DNA from: Amborella trichopoda
Taxonomy: Eukaryota; Streptophyta; Magnoliopsida; Amborellales; Amborellaceae
Reading direction: 5' to 3'
Assembly (NCBI RefSeq): GCF_000471905.2
Contig: NW_006500065.1
Location: forward strand, 1,329,159 to 1,393,158
DNA: 64,000 nucleotides
The notes under the pieces were generated by a model that was not told the DNA's origin, made no database searches, and saw nothing but the letters and a program-made list of their open reading frames with translations. Both the position numbers and the translations under genes were made by a program. Below, one piece after another: positions 24,682 to 35,499 of this stretch (position 1 is its first letter; each line of letters begins with the position of its first letter).

Positions 24682-25880
24682 TGTGACTAGAATGATGAAT
24701 GCTATGAGAACTCTTTGGCATGCTTTGTGTATCGCATGACCAAACGTTGATATGAGTGGGTACCTGCTTTGAGAGTATTGCAGGGCTTGCCTGTGTGATT
24801 GATGCCAGTAAGGTGGCATGCCTTGGGGTGTAATGCACTGCCTGACTTTGTGAGTGCTGTGGGATGAAAATATGCTTTATTATGAAATAATAGTATGCTC
24901 CATTGTGATAAGTATGTATACTGTAGAACATGTTTGGTTATAGATGAATAAGTGATATTGAGAAATTTATATGATGATACTCTTGAGTAAAAGGTCTTTT
25001 TGAACTGGTATTTCATATGATATTAATTATCCGCACTGTGAATGTGAATGATAACTACAGTATTGAACAAATGAGAATTTTGATATCTTATATTGTGGCT
25101 GTTCTATCATGAAAATCATCATCCTATAATTGTGACATAGTTGTAATGCATGACTCCTGTTTTATGAGCATGGTTTAGAACCTTGATATGTGTTGTGAGG
25201 TAGTATTCATAGGAAGGGAAGTATGATGCTATGATCTACTTTGGGATTTTTAGCTCATTCCTTTGCTTTCACCCTTGTAGTGTGACTGAAATGATGAATG
25301 CTATGAGAACTCTTTGGTATGCTTTGGGTGTATCACATGACCAAATGTTGATATGAGTGGGTACCTGCTTTGAGAGTATTGCAGGGCCTGCCTATGTGAT
25401 TGATGCCAGTAAGGTGCATGCCCTGCAGTGCAATGCACTAACTGACTTTGTGAGTGTTATGGGATGAAAATATGCTTTGTTATGAAATGAGAGTATGCTC
25501 CATTGTGATCAGTATGTATACTGTAGAACATGTTCAGTTATAGATGAATAAGTGACATTGAGAAATTTATATGATGATACTCTTGAGTAAAAGGTCTTTC
25601 TGAACTCGTAATTCATATGATATTAATTATTCGCATTGTAAATGTGAATGATAACTACAATATTGAACAAATGAGAATTTTGATATCTTATATCGTGCCT
25701 GCTCTATCATGAAAAGCATCATCCTATAATTGTGACATAATTGTAATGCATGACTCCTATTTTATGAACATGGTTTAGATCCTTGATATGTCTTGTGAGG
25801 TAGTATCCATAGGAAGGGAAGTATGATGCTATGATCTACTTTGGGATTTTTCGCTCATTCCTTTGCTTCCACCCTTGTAG
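24682..25880 (+). repeat. 600-bp tandem duplication within E3 5' LTR
   Basis: Two head-to-tail copies, 24682-25280 and 25281-25880, both start TGTGACT(A/G)(G/A)AATGATG and end CACCCTTGTAG. The 3' LTR has a single copy (32211-32768). The two copies differ by scattered substitutions. Confidence 0.9.
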
Positions 25881-26306
25881 ATTGACTGCTGCAGGTCAAA
25901 GGAGGGCGGTGATTGTGTTTGATGGATTGAAGGTCCGCACTCGATGAGATGATCTCCTTGTCTTTGTAGGTGTCAACTGGCCTTCGGCCATATAGTGTTG
26001 TTTGTGAAGCTTTGTAATTTTGTTAATAGGCTTTGGTGCCTTGGATGAATTGTAATATGATAGATATTGTAAAGAATTTTGGATACAGTATATGTATATG
26101 ACTTTTGGTTTTAATTTATCTAGCTTTTGTTTTGGTTCTTGTAGATTTTAGTTTTATTTCTCATGGTTTGCTTTGATTCCACACTCTAAACACGTGTTGA
26201 TGCCACTCCCACCTGAGTGACGTACACGATCTCTGGTCGCGATCCCGCACTCTGTCGCCCTCCGGTTTGGGACGGCATGGATCAGAGGGCAGGGTCGTGA
26301 CAGTTA

Positions 26307-26324
26307 TGGTATCAGAGCAGCCAT
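26307..26324 (+). other. E3 primer-binding site (initiator tRNA-Met)
   Basis: TGGTATCAGAGC begins four bases after the LTR end. It is complementary to the 3' end of plant initiator tRNA-Met, the usual primer for Copia and chromovirus elements. Confidence 0.93.
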
Positions 26325-26411
26325 ACTAGATTCCTTGGGTTAGGGAGTTTTTAGGAGTGTCCTTAGATTGGTTTTAGAATTGAGTAGTGACTGGGTGTTC
26401 TTGTAACTAGG

Positions 26412-27410
26412 ATGAAGATGCTGAGGGCTCGTGGCTACTACGCAAGTTCCAACGACTACAACACTGAGGCCCTCGGTGAATTTTGTAGAACTCTGGGGGC
26501 TATGACACAATTGAGGAAAAAGTCGATGCCGGCCCTATCCACCCCTAACCTTGAACATAATGATTGTAACCTAATAGAGAGGTTTAAGAGGCTGGCACCC
26601 TCAACTTTCTTAGGGCAGGGAAGTGTAGAGAAAGCTGAGAGGTGGTTGATGCAAGTCGAAAAGATTTTTGAAGTTTTACAGTGCTCTGATGAGCTGAAGT
26701 TGAGATTAGGTGCCTTCATGTTAGAAGGGGACGCCGAACATTGGTGGCATTCGGTCCAGCAGGACTGGAAGGATGAGATAATACCAACTTGGGAAGGATG
26801 TTTGGAGGCCTTCAGCAAAAAATATTTCCCTGAATCAGTAAAAGAAAGGAAGGAGGTTGAGTTCATAGAACTACAACAAGGGAATCTAATCGTTGATCAG
26901 TATGTGGCCAAATTTTTAGAGTTATCCCGATATGTGCCACATATCATGAATATGGAGGCTAGAAAGGCGAGTAAGTTCTAGAGAGGGTTGCGGCTTGATA
27001 TTAGAGGGAGAGTTCTATCGGCCAATCTTAAGGCCTTCTCTCGATTGGTGGATCTAGTCAAGAAAGTGGAAAAAGATTGTGATGACCACCGATTGAGGAA
27101 GGAGAAGCAAAGGACAGGGCCTCCACCCTTTGGGGGTCCACAAGAAAAGGAAAGTCGAAGGAATGGCAAGGCCCAAAAGATCTCCCCGGGCGATGTCAAG
27201 CAGAGCCAGCTCATAATTATACCTCTTGTGGGAAGCGACGCCATGTGGCTTCTGAGTGCTGGTTAAAGACAAAAGCATGTTACAACTGTGGCAAGTCGGG
27301 CTACCTAATTAGAGATTGCTCGGCATTGAAGAACGTGCCCAAATCCAAGACTCAGGGTCGGGTCTTTGCACTTGATGGGGAAGGAGTTAAGGCCTCGACT
27401 TCAGAGAGCT
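26412..27410 (+). pseudogene. E3 gag, Tekay/Del-like, one stop and one frameshift
   Basis: The first 189 residues from the ATG at 26412 are open and carry the gag domain: FKRLAPSTFLGQGSVEKAER, then MLEGDAEHWWHSVQ, FSKKYFPESVKERKEVEF and LSRYVPHIM. A TAG at 26979-26981 is followed by further gag sequence in the same frame (RLDIRGRV...FSRLVDLVKKVEKDC). A frame change near 27200-27240 leads to two zinc knuckles, both damaged: one has Tyr in place of its first Cys, and the second (CYNCGKSGYLIRDC) has Tyr in place of its His. The frame ends at about 27412. No protease or pol follows. The protein would bind and package RNA in a cytoplasmic particle if intact. Confidence 0.88.
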
Positions 27411-27412
27411 AA

Positions 27413-27723
27413 AAGTGTGTTTTGATTGTAATGTGAAATCTAAAATGTTGTTGGACCTTGTTTCCTCTCACTGTTGCTGTAACACCATATTTTGGCATGT
27501 TTAATAGAGTTTGAACTTTTATGGCTTGGCTGCGCTTAAATTGTGTGTAACTGATTAGCGATCCTATAGAGATCCTTTTAATATGATAACTATGTGGAAC
27601 TTTGCTTGAGGGGTGTGTCCTCCCCCATCTAGTGAGAACTAATACGTGCCATGTGATTGAAGTGTTAAGTGTTCATGCTGTGACCCGTGTGGTCAATGTT
27701 ATAATGAGTAATATGTGATGTGT
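27413..27723 (+). other. E3 spacer after gag
   Basis: No protein domain or clear repeat seen. It lies where protease and pol would begin in a complete element. Confidence 0.5.
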
Positions 27724-27883
27724 GAAACATGGTATGAAAGTAGTAAGTGCTACGAGGTTTCTTGAAACATGGTATGAAATTAGTAAGTCCTACGAGGTTT
27801 CTTGAAACATGGTATGAAAGTAGTAAGTCCTACGAGGTTTCTTGAAACATGGTATGAAAGTAGTAAGTGCTATAAGGTTTCTT
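27724..27883 (+). repeat. 40-bp tandem repeat, four units
   Basis: 'gaaacatggtatgaaagtag' starts at 27724, 27764, 27804 and 27844, an exact 40-bp period with few substitutions. Confidence 0.93.
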
Positions 27884-27890
27884 GGGCATG

Positions 27891-29220
27891 CTTTGAGCAT
27901 ACTACATGACCCTAGTTGATATTGTGATTGTGATAGTGAGGTGCCTACTTTGAGCGTATTGTAGGGCCTGACTTTGTGATCCTGTGGTGCATGCTTTGAG
28001 TGTATTGCATGGCCACGACCGAGATTGTAGGGTGCCTGCTTTGAGCGTATTGCAGGACTTGATATTGTGATTGTACCTTGGTGCTTACTTTGAGCGTATT
28101 GTAGTGTTCGACCTGTATTTTTGTGGTATCTTCTTTAAGCGTATTGCAGAACCTGATATTGTGATTGTACCATGGTGGTTACTTTGAGCGTATTATAGGG
28201 CCTGACGTTGGGTTTCTGTGGTACCTGCTTTGAGCGTATTGCAAGACTTGATATTGTGATTGTACTGTGGTGCCTACTTTGAATGTATTGTAGGGCCTGA
28301 CTTTGTATTTCTGTGGTGCCAGCTTTGAGCATATTGTAGGACCTGATATTGTGATTGTACCATGGTGCCTACTTTGAGCATATTGTAGGGCCCGACTCTG
28401 TGATTTTGTAGTGCCTGCTTTGCGCGTATTGTAGGACCTAATAGTGTGATTGTACCATGATGCCTACTTTGAGCGTATTATAGGGCCCGACTTTGATTCC
28501 TGTGGTTCCTGCTTTGAGCATATTGCAGGACTTGATATTGTGATTTTACAGTGGTGCCTACTTTGAGTGTATTGTAGGGCCCGACTCTATGATTCTGTGG
28601 TGCCTGCTTTGAGAGTATTGCAAGACCTAATATTGTGATTGTATCGTGGTGCCCACTTTGAGCGTATTGTAGGGCCAAGCTCTGTGATTTTGTGGTGCTC
28701 GCTTTGAGCGTATTGCAGGACTTGATATTATGATTGTACTGTGGTGCCTACTTTGAGCGTATTGTAGGGACCGGCTCTGTGATTATGTGGTTCCTGCTTT
28801 GAGCATATTGCAGGACTTGATATTGTGATTGTACCATGGTGCCTACTTTGAGCGTATCGTAGGGCCCGGCTCTATGTTTCTATGGTGCGTGCCTTGAGTG
28901 CATCACATGATTGATATTGATGAGGTACCTACTTTGAGCGTATTGCAGGACCTGACTCTCTGATTTGAGGTTCTGTAACTCTGTGGTGCCTGCTTTGAGA
29001 GTATCACAGGACCTGCCTTTTTGATTTCGTGACTCTATGATTCTGTGATGCATGCTTTGAGCGTATTGCATGACCATGATTGATACTGATAGGGTGCCTG
29101 CTTTGAGCGTATTGCAGGACCTGGTATTGTGATTGTACTAAGGTGCCTACTTTGAGCATATTGTAGGGCCTAACTATTTTGACTGATACTGATAGAAAGC
29201 CTGCTCTGAGCTTGTAATAG
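27891..29220 (+). repeat. 94-95 bp dimeric tandem array in E3
   Basis: The core 'ctttgagcgtattg' recurs at alternating spacings of about 45-46 and 49 bp (27948, 27994, 28039, 28088, 28133, 28182, 28228, 28277 and so on). Half-units alternate between 'cctgctttgagcgtattgca' and 'cctactttgagcgtattgta' types, so the unit is a dimer of about 94-95 bp with roughly 14 copies. The same core occurs in the LTRs ('cctgctttgagagtattgca' at about 24763, 25365 and 32293). Confidence 0.92.
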
Positions 29221-29524
29221 GGCCTGACCTTATGACTTGGTGATGTTGTGATTCTATGGTTTTATGTTTCTGTGATACCTTATGACTTGATTTGAGTTAT
29301 GTGTGCCAACTTGTTAATGTTGGCTGGTTGGGCTAACAGAATATCTAAATTGCTAAGATATCTGAATGGTTAGTGGATGACACTGTGGGTGAAATATGAA
29401 CTATAGACTATGTAATGCTGAGGATAAGACTATAGACAGTTGTATGGGATAGTAGTGGATGTGTGGGCGCCCTCCCCCAATTGTTGAATTTCATATATAT
29501 GATTTTGGGGACAAAATCCTTTTT

Positions 29525-29537
29525 AAGGGGGGGATGA
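29525..29537 (+). other. E3 polypurine tract
   Basis: AAGGGGGGGATGA directly precedes the 3' LTR start at 29538, the position of the plus-strand primer. Confidence 0.85.
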
Positions 29538-32500
29538 TGTAAGGACCTCAATTTTCCTGGACTTAAGACACTCACAGCAATGGGGATGAGTGAAGGATGC
29601 TTATGCCTGACGTTAAGGAAGTAGGCTAATGATTAAAGAGGCGTAGCGCCGTCTGTGTAAAGTAGAGGTGGCGTCGTGCATGAATGTAAGGGATCATCGC
29701 CGCGAGCGTAAGAGGCAATGCCGTCTGAGGCATCGCCGCCCGTGAACTTGGGGCAGTGCCGTCTGTGTATTGCCGCGCGTGAACTTGGAGCAACACCGTC
29801 TGAGGCATCATCGCGCGTGAAGAGAAGTAACGCCGTGTGTGAATCAGAGGTAACGTCGTTCATGAAGAGAGCCCAGTGCCTTGCACGAAGAGGGGGCCCA
29901 GCATCGTGCGCGAAGAGATGACGACGCCCACAAGTGTTGTGGTTAGACCACATGGACTATTGGAGTAGGGCAGTCCATGAGGGACTACCTCTTTTCCCTC
30001 CTTTTCCCTCCTTTTCCCTTCTTCGTTTCCCTCTTATTTTTCTCTTTGTCCATGTGCCACTTGCTGCCCTCCTTGTGACACTTGCTGCCCTCCCTATGGC
30101 ACTTGGAGGTGTTGCTGCCATCTCACCTCCCCCTTCTCCTTACCCATTTATCACCCAGCTCTCCTAGCTCTCTCACTCTCTCTACCCCATGTTTTTCCCC
30201 TTTTGAACTCTAAGAGATTCCAGCCCTTGTGCCCACTGTTGAGAGGCTTAAAGAGTGTGCTGTGTGGAGGATTTGTGATCACCATTGGAGCACGAAGTAA
30301 GTAGATTGTACTATTATGTTTTCCTTGGGTGAAGCATGAATATGTATGTTTGTTGTGAGCATAAGTGAATCATGAGTTTTGGCATGAGAGCGTATAGAAA
30401 TTGTGAGAAGAGAATAGGATTGCATGTATGTACTCTGTTTTCCAGCAAATTGGCCCTCTTTGTATCACAAGCTGGGCACTGTTATCATTCTTGTACGTCC
30501 TGAAATTATGTGTAATGATACTTATGTGAGTGTAGTTTATGATAGAGAAGGTCTCATGTTGTTATCTATTATAGATTAGAAGTATTGGAGTGTTCTTTGT
30601 TGCATGCCATGGCTGCACTGTGATTTTTTGGGGAATCTGGCTATCTTTGTAATGAAATTTTGACTTACAAAGTGATATTTGAATTGCCTAAAAGAACCAC
30701 CATTGGAAAGAAATTTGAGTCTACTTTAATTTTAGTGTTTTAGTCTTGCTGAGACTCTTGATAGTTTGGTATCTACGTTTCGATTTGTGCATGTATATCA
30801 TTGTTAGCAGACTGTAATTAATTTTCAAGAATGTTACTTCTGTTGTGTTGAGAGTTTGACTTAGAAACTGAAGTCCAAATAACGCAAAATCACCGCTATT
30901 GGAAATATTTCTAAGTCTATTTTAATGTTCATGCACACGTCATGCTCCGATTCCTTTTTATGTAAAGTAATAATTCGAAACATGCCAGTAGATCACTGTG
31001 GACAGTTTTGGTAAAAACTGTAAAACTGATGTCTCTGATGTCAAAGGTTTTGGCCAATCAAATGAGGTTCGTTTTCTTTCAAACTACTGCCATTTGAAAT
31101 AGTTTTGAGTAAGCTTGAGATTACATGTTTAGAACTTTTCGAAATTCTCCATAATTTGAGAGTTATATAATAAATTGTAACAATATGTCACTGTGGACTC
31201 ATAATTTATGCCTCTGTTACCAGAGATTTTGATTAACAAAAAGGGATCCATATTCTTCCAAACTACTGCCATTTGAACGCTTCATGAGTAAAATTAAATT
31301 TACATGTCGAGTGCTTTTTGGAATTTTTTTTTGATTGTGAGTTATGAAGTAAATTTGAAAGACATGTCACTACCTTCACTGCATAGCAGATTTCAGATAA
31401 ATTATCTCTATTTTATAAACTTTTGAGGGGCCAAATAAGGTCCAATTGTTTTCAAACTATACTGATTTGAAAGATATGTGTGTCTAATGTTAAATTCATT
31501 TTGGAACAGGCTTCAAATCTTAAACGAATCAAAATTTATGACCCTATTTATGACCAGATGTCACGGCTTGAACTTGCAATTGTAACACTCATTCAGTGAT
31601 ATGGACACTTTTATTCTGTGAATCTGATACTGTTATTATGTGATATGGACACCATTATTCTGTGAATCTGATATTGTTATTATGTGATTTGGACACCCTT
31701 ATTCTGTGAATCTGATACTGTTATTCTATGATATGGACACCATTATTCTGTAAATCTAATACTGTTATTCTGTGATATGGACACTGTTGTTCAGTGAATA
31801 TAATATTATTAAAATGTGATGCTGATGCAGGCATTCTGTGAGACTGATACTGTCATTCTGTGATATTGATACTATCATTCTGTGATACTGATACTGCTAT
31901 TTTGTGATATTAATATGGCCTATATGTGACACTGATACTGTCTGATTTTGCTATATGAATACTGTGATATGCATCATGAACGCTACGCAATGGGTTCTCC
32001 ATTGGCAGTGGACTTTCTGATTCTGTTATATGTAAAACTGATATCTGTGATATGACCACTATGCAATGGGTCCTCCATTGGTAGTGGGGTATATTGTACT
32101 AGAATATGTGACTTCTGAGTGCGCATGAGGTGATATGTAACTATTGGTATACTGTGAATGTGTGAGCAGATGTGATACTGACCACTATGCAATGGGTCAC
32201 CCATTGGTAGTATGACTAGAATGATGAATGCTATGAGAACTCTTTGAGATGCTTTGGGCATATCGCATGACTAGACATTGATATGAGTGGGTACCTACTT
32301 TGAGAGTATTGCAAGGCTTGCCTGTGTGATTGATGCTAGTAAGGGGCATGTCCTGGGGTGTAATGTACTACCTGAATTTGTGAGTGCTATAGGATGAAAA
32401 TATTCTTTATTATGAAATGAGAGTATGCTTCATTGTGATAAGTATGTATATTGAGGAACATGTTCAGTTATAGATGAATGAGTGATATTGAGAAATTTAT

Positions 32501-33193
32501 ATGATGATACTTCTGAGTAAAAGGTCAATGTGAATGATAACTACAATATTGAACAAATGAGAATTATGATATCTTGCATTGTGCTTGCTCTATCATGAAA
32601 AGAATCATCCTATAATTGTGACATAATTGTAATGCATGACTCTTATTTTATGTGCATGGTTTAGACCCTTGATATGTGTGGTGATGTAGTATCCATAGGA
32701 AGGGAAGCATGATGCTATGATCTACTTACTGGGCTTTTTAGCTCATTCCTTTATTTTTACCCTTGTAGATTGACTGCTGCAGGTTGAAGGCAGGTGGATG
32801 GTGATCGTGTTTGATGGCTTGAAGCCCGCACTAGATGAGAAGATCTCCTTGTCTTTGTAAGTGTTAGCTGGCCTTCGACAGTACAGTGTTGTTTGTGAAG
32901 CTTTGCAATTTTGTTAATAAGCTTTGGTACTGTGGATGAATTGTAATATGCTAGATATTATAAAGAATTTTGGAGACAGTATATGTATATGATGTTTGGT
33001 TTTAATTTATCTAGCTTTTGTTGTGGTTCTTGTGGATTTTAGTTTTATTTCTCGTGTTTTGCTTTAATTCCGCACTCTAAACACGTGTTGATGCCACCCC
33101 TAGCTGAGTGAAGTACGCGACCTCTAGTCGCGATTCTGCAATCTGTCGCCCTCGAGTTTGGGACGACAAGGGTCAGGGGGCGGGGTCGTGACA
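29538..33193 (+). repeat. E3 3' LTR
   Basis: 3656 bp with the same block order as the 5' LTR but a single copy of the 600-bp segment (32211-32768), which also lacks about 40 bp near 32527. Both LTR ends are intact (TG..CA). Substitutions against the 5' LTR are frequent by eye; the percentage was not computed. Confidence 0.92.
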
Positions 33194-34115
33194 GAGGTGT
33201 CCCACATGTCAACTTTATGGAGACCTCATCCATGCATCGTCCACACCATTCAACTCAACACTACCCTTATGTCCCTTTGCCTTGTGGGGTCTTGATATCA
33301 TCAGAACGTTCTCGTCGAAAGCCTCAAACGACCACCGTTTTATATTAACGGCTACATAGTTCTTCACAAAATGGATAGAGGCTGCATCATTTGTCAAAAT
33401 TGAGGGACAACATGTTGCCCGTTTCATAAGGAACAACATTTTATTCAAATTCGGTGCTCTTGAGTCAATCATTACTGACAATGGATCTAACTTCAAAAAT
33501 CAATGGGTCACTAAGGTGTACAACAAGTTTGGGATAACGTAGAAGTTCTCCACACCTTACTACCCTCAAGGAAACAGACAAGCAGAGGCCACGAACAAAG
33601 GACTTCTTAGAATTATAGATAGAACGATATAAAGTGGCAAAGATTGGCATGAAAAGTTAAATGACGCGCTATGGGCCTACTGGACAATTGAGAAGACTCC
33701 TACTGGCATGACCCCATGCTCATTGGTGTATGCAATGGAAGCAGTGCTACCCATTGAAGTTGAGATACCGTTTCTCTGAGTGCTTATTCACAAAAATTCA
33801 GATGAGGAACAAATGATCGAAGCACGAATCGCTGCCCTCATTACTTTGGATGAAAGACGACTACGAGCAACACAAAATATTGTTGCTTGCCAGTGTAAAA
33901 TCAAGAGGGCATACGAAAGAAAAGTTGTTCCTCGACAATCCAGAGAAGGGGACATGGTACCCAAGAAAATCTTCCACACTCCTGCAAATCCACACCCTTT
34001 AAGCAAATTCAAACCTAATTGGGTGGGGCCATTCGTGGTTACCCGAGTGCACACAAGCAATTCTTACAAGATAAACCCCATTAATGCGATGTATCTCAGA
34101 AAATACTACTCATAA
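33194..34115 (+). pseudogene. E2 integrase, catalytic and C-terminal part (right of E3)
   Basis: It begins with the GAGGT duplication, then the two Cys of the zinc finger (CPTCQ). The DDE residues are visible: WGLDII, IITDNGSNF and RQAEATNK. The C-terminal part includes KRAYERKVVPRQSREGDMV and KFKPNWVGPFVVTRV and ends near 34113. In-frame stops occur at about 33539 (GIT*KF), 33630 and 33779. The integrase inserts the cDNA into host DNA; here the catalytic residues are kept but the frame is broken. Confidence 0.9.
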
Positions 34116-35499
34116 CGGGCTCAAAAGCGTGACGAAAACCTAAAAATGCATCACAAAGAAAAAAAAAGGATGTGGTGAAAACCTGAAAAAGCATCATGGG
34201 TAAAAAAAAAAAAAAGGAAAAAAATAATAAAAGGATATATCTGATTCAAAACCTCAATTACAAACAAGTACCTGGGAGTTACAACAATGTTGCACAAGCA
34301 AAACACTCAAGTACAGACAAGTACTTGCAAGTTCCAACAAAATTGCAAAAGCAGACCCTGAGGACGAAGACTCCTCCTAAACCCTGCAGGTTCCCAATAG
34401 AAACAACTCAGAAAGATGTAGAAGGGTGACATAAATGGAAAACCGAAGTGACTTTGACGAATCCTGAAAGAACGTCAAGACCTCTCCAAGATGGAAACCT
34501 GACAAGAATCTAGAAAACTATTCATGGACCCGCGAAGCACAGGATGAAAGCTCAAAAGGTAAAAGGACAACTTCGAGACTTTTGAGTTTTCACATTCCCC
34601 CAAGAAAATCCTTTCATCATCTTCGGGTAAAACGCAATAAAATGACCACCAAAGGGACCACAGGTGACAAAACTGTAAGGCCCGTCCTTTTGAAAATGCT
34701 TTTCAAATTGACTTTTAAATCTTCCATTTTCAAAAACAAAACCCTTTTAGAAAGGACTTCCTCCATCACTACAAGAGGTTAAACTGTTAGTCGATTTGGC
34801 CTCGTTCTCGAATCCAGCTTTTTACACTTGTTATGAAGGCTCGAAACTAGCCAGGCACTCCATGGTTGTATGAGTATAACTACCAACTACCATATAGTGA
34901 AGATGGGTGAACCTTGCCAATGATGATATTGGCTAGTCTGGGAGCGTTTTTCTCTCGACTGGATCCCCTAAGGCAAAATGAGGCAAGCTCATCCCTGGGT
35001 GTGCGTATGATGATCCAATAGCTAGGAATTCAAGACAAAAACCCTGCAACTAGGGGACTGAATGTGTCAGAATTCAATTTGAAAAGAGTGTGCAAAAAAA
35101 TTGAAAGTGTTCCACTGTGCTTCGGTGAATAAAATCGCACACTCACTGATGAACAAGAACCCCCCAACAGGGGCAAGTTGAAAAAGACGTCCCAACATGG
35201 GCAACAACGAGGAGTAAATAAAAAAAGGATTCCATTATCACAGAAGATCAATCAGAACAAAAAATAAACTTTTGGGTATCTCAAAACTCTGATTTTATTC
35301 ATCCATTGAAATGGGCTTATCACAGGCGTTCACGCCATCAAACTTGGCCTTATGGCCAAAATTTCTAATGTCCTAACAGACTTCAACAAAAATAAAACTA
35401 TTGAAAAATAATGTTCATCATGAGATCAAGTTATTCACGCCAAAAAAAACTAAAAATAAATAAAAAGATAATATTTGGCTATTCAGTCTTCGGCTTCGG
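34116..35499 (+). other. E2 spacer after pol
   Basis: Lysine-rich low-complexity frames and A-runs (34154-34218), with 'gaaaacctgaaaaagcatca' phrases of the kind seen after pol in Tat elements. No domain seen on either strand. Confidence 0.5.

Larger units (their letters stand above)
21963..26302 (+). repeat. E3 5' LTR
   Basis: 4340 bp, about 680 bp longer than its partner, mostly because of a 600-bp tandem duplication (24682-25880). Regions in order: a GC-rich block of short repeats with 'gcgtgaa' and 'gccgtctg' (about 22050-22390); a CT-rich block with (TC)n (22440-22680); about five diverged modules of about 194 bp (22960-23950); a 'gatactgttattctgtgatatg' minisatellite (24060-24425); and the duplicated 600-bp segment. 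Open frames in the first block are repeat artefacts. Confidence 0.92.
21963..33193 (+). mobile_element. E3: gag-only LTR retrotransposon (TR-GAG type), inside E2
   Basis: Long LTRs (21963-26302 and 29538-33193) start TGTAAGGAC and end GGGTCGTGACA. The target duplication GAGGT is perfect (21958-21962 and 33194-33198). The initiator-Met primer-binding site TGGTATCAGAGC begins at 26307 and a G-rich polypurine tract lies at 29525-29534. Between them are a gag gene (26412-27410) and tandem repeats (27724-29220), with no protease, reverse transcriptase or integrase. LTR length, primer site and gag type resemble Tekay/Del chromoviruses; gag with no pol is the structure called TR-GAG. It would have needed enzymes from a full-length relative. 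Confidence 0.93.

Noticed and set aside
27891..29220. Regular repeats with spacers that could suggest a CRISPR array
   Set aside because: The 'spacers' are themselves repeated in alternation, the unit is a 94-95 bp dimer, the context is a plant retrotransposon and there are no cas genes.
33194..34115. Integrase piece as a separate element or domesticated integrase
   Set aside because: It starts with the E3 target duplication and continues the frame and zinc finger of the E2 integrase left of E3, and it carries stops.
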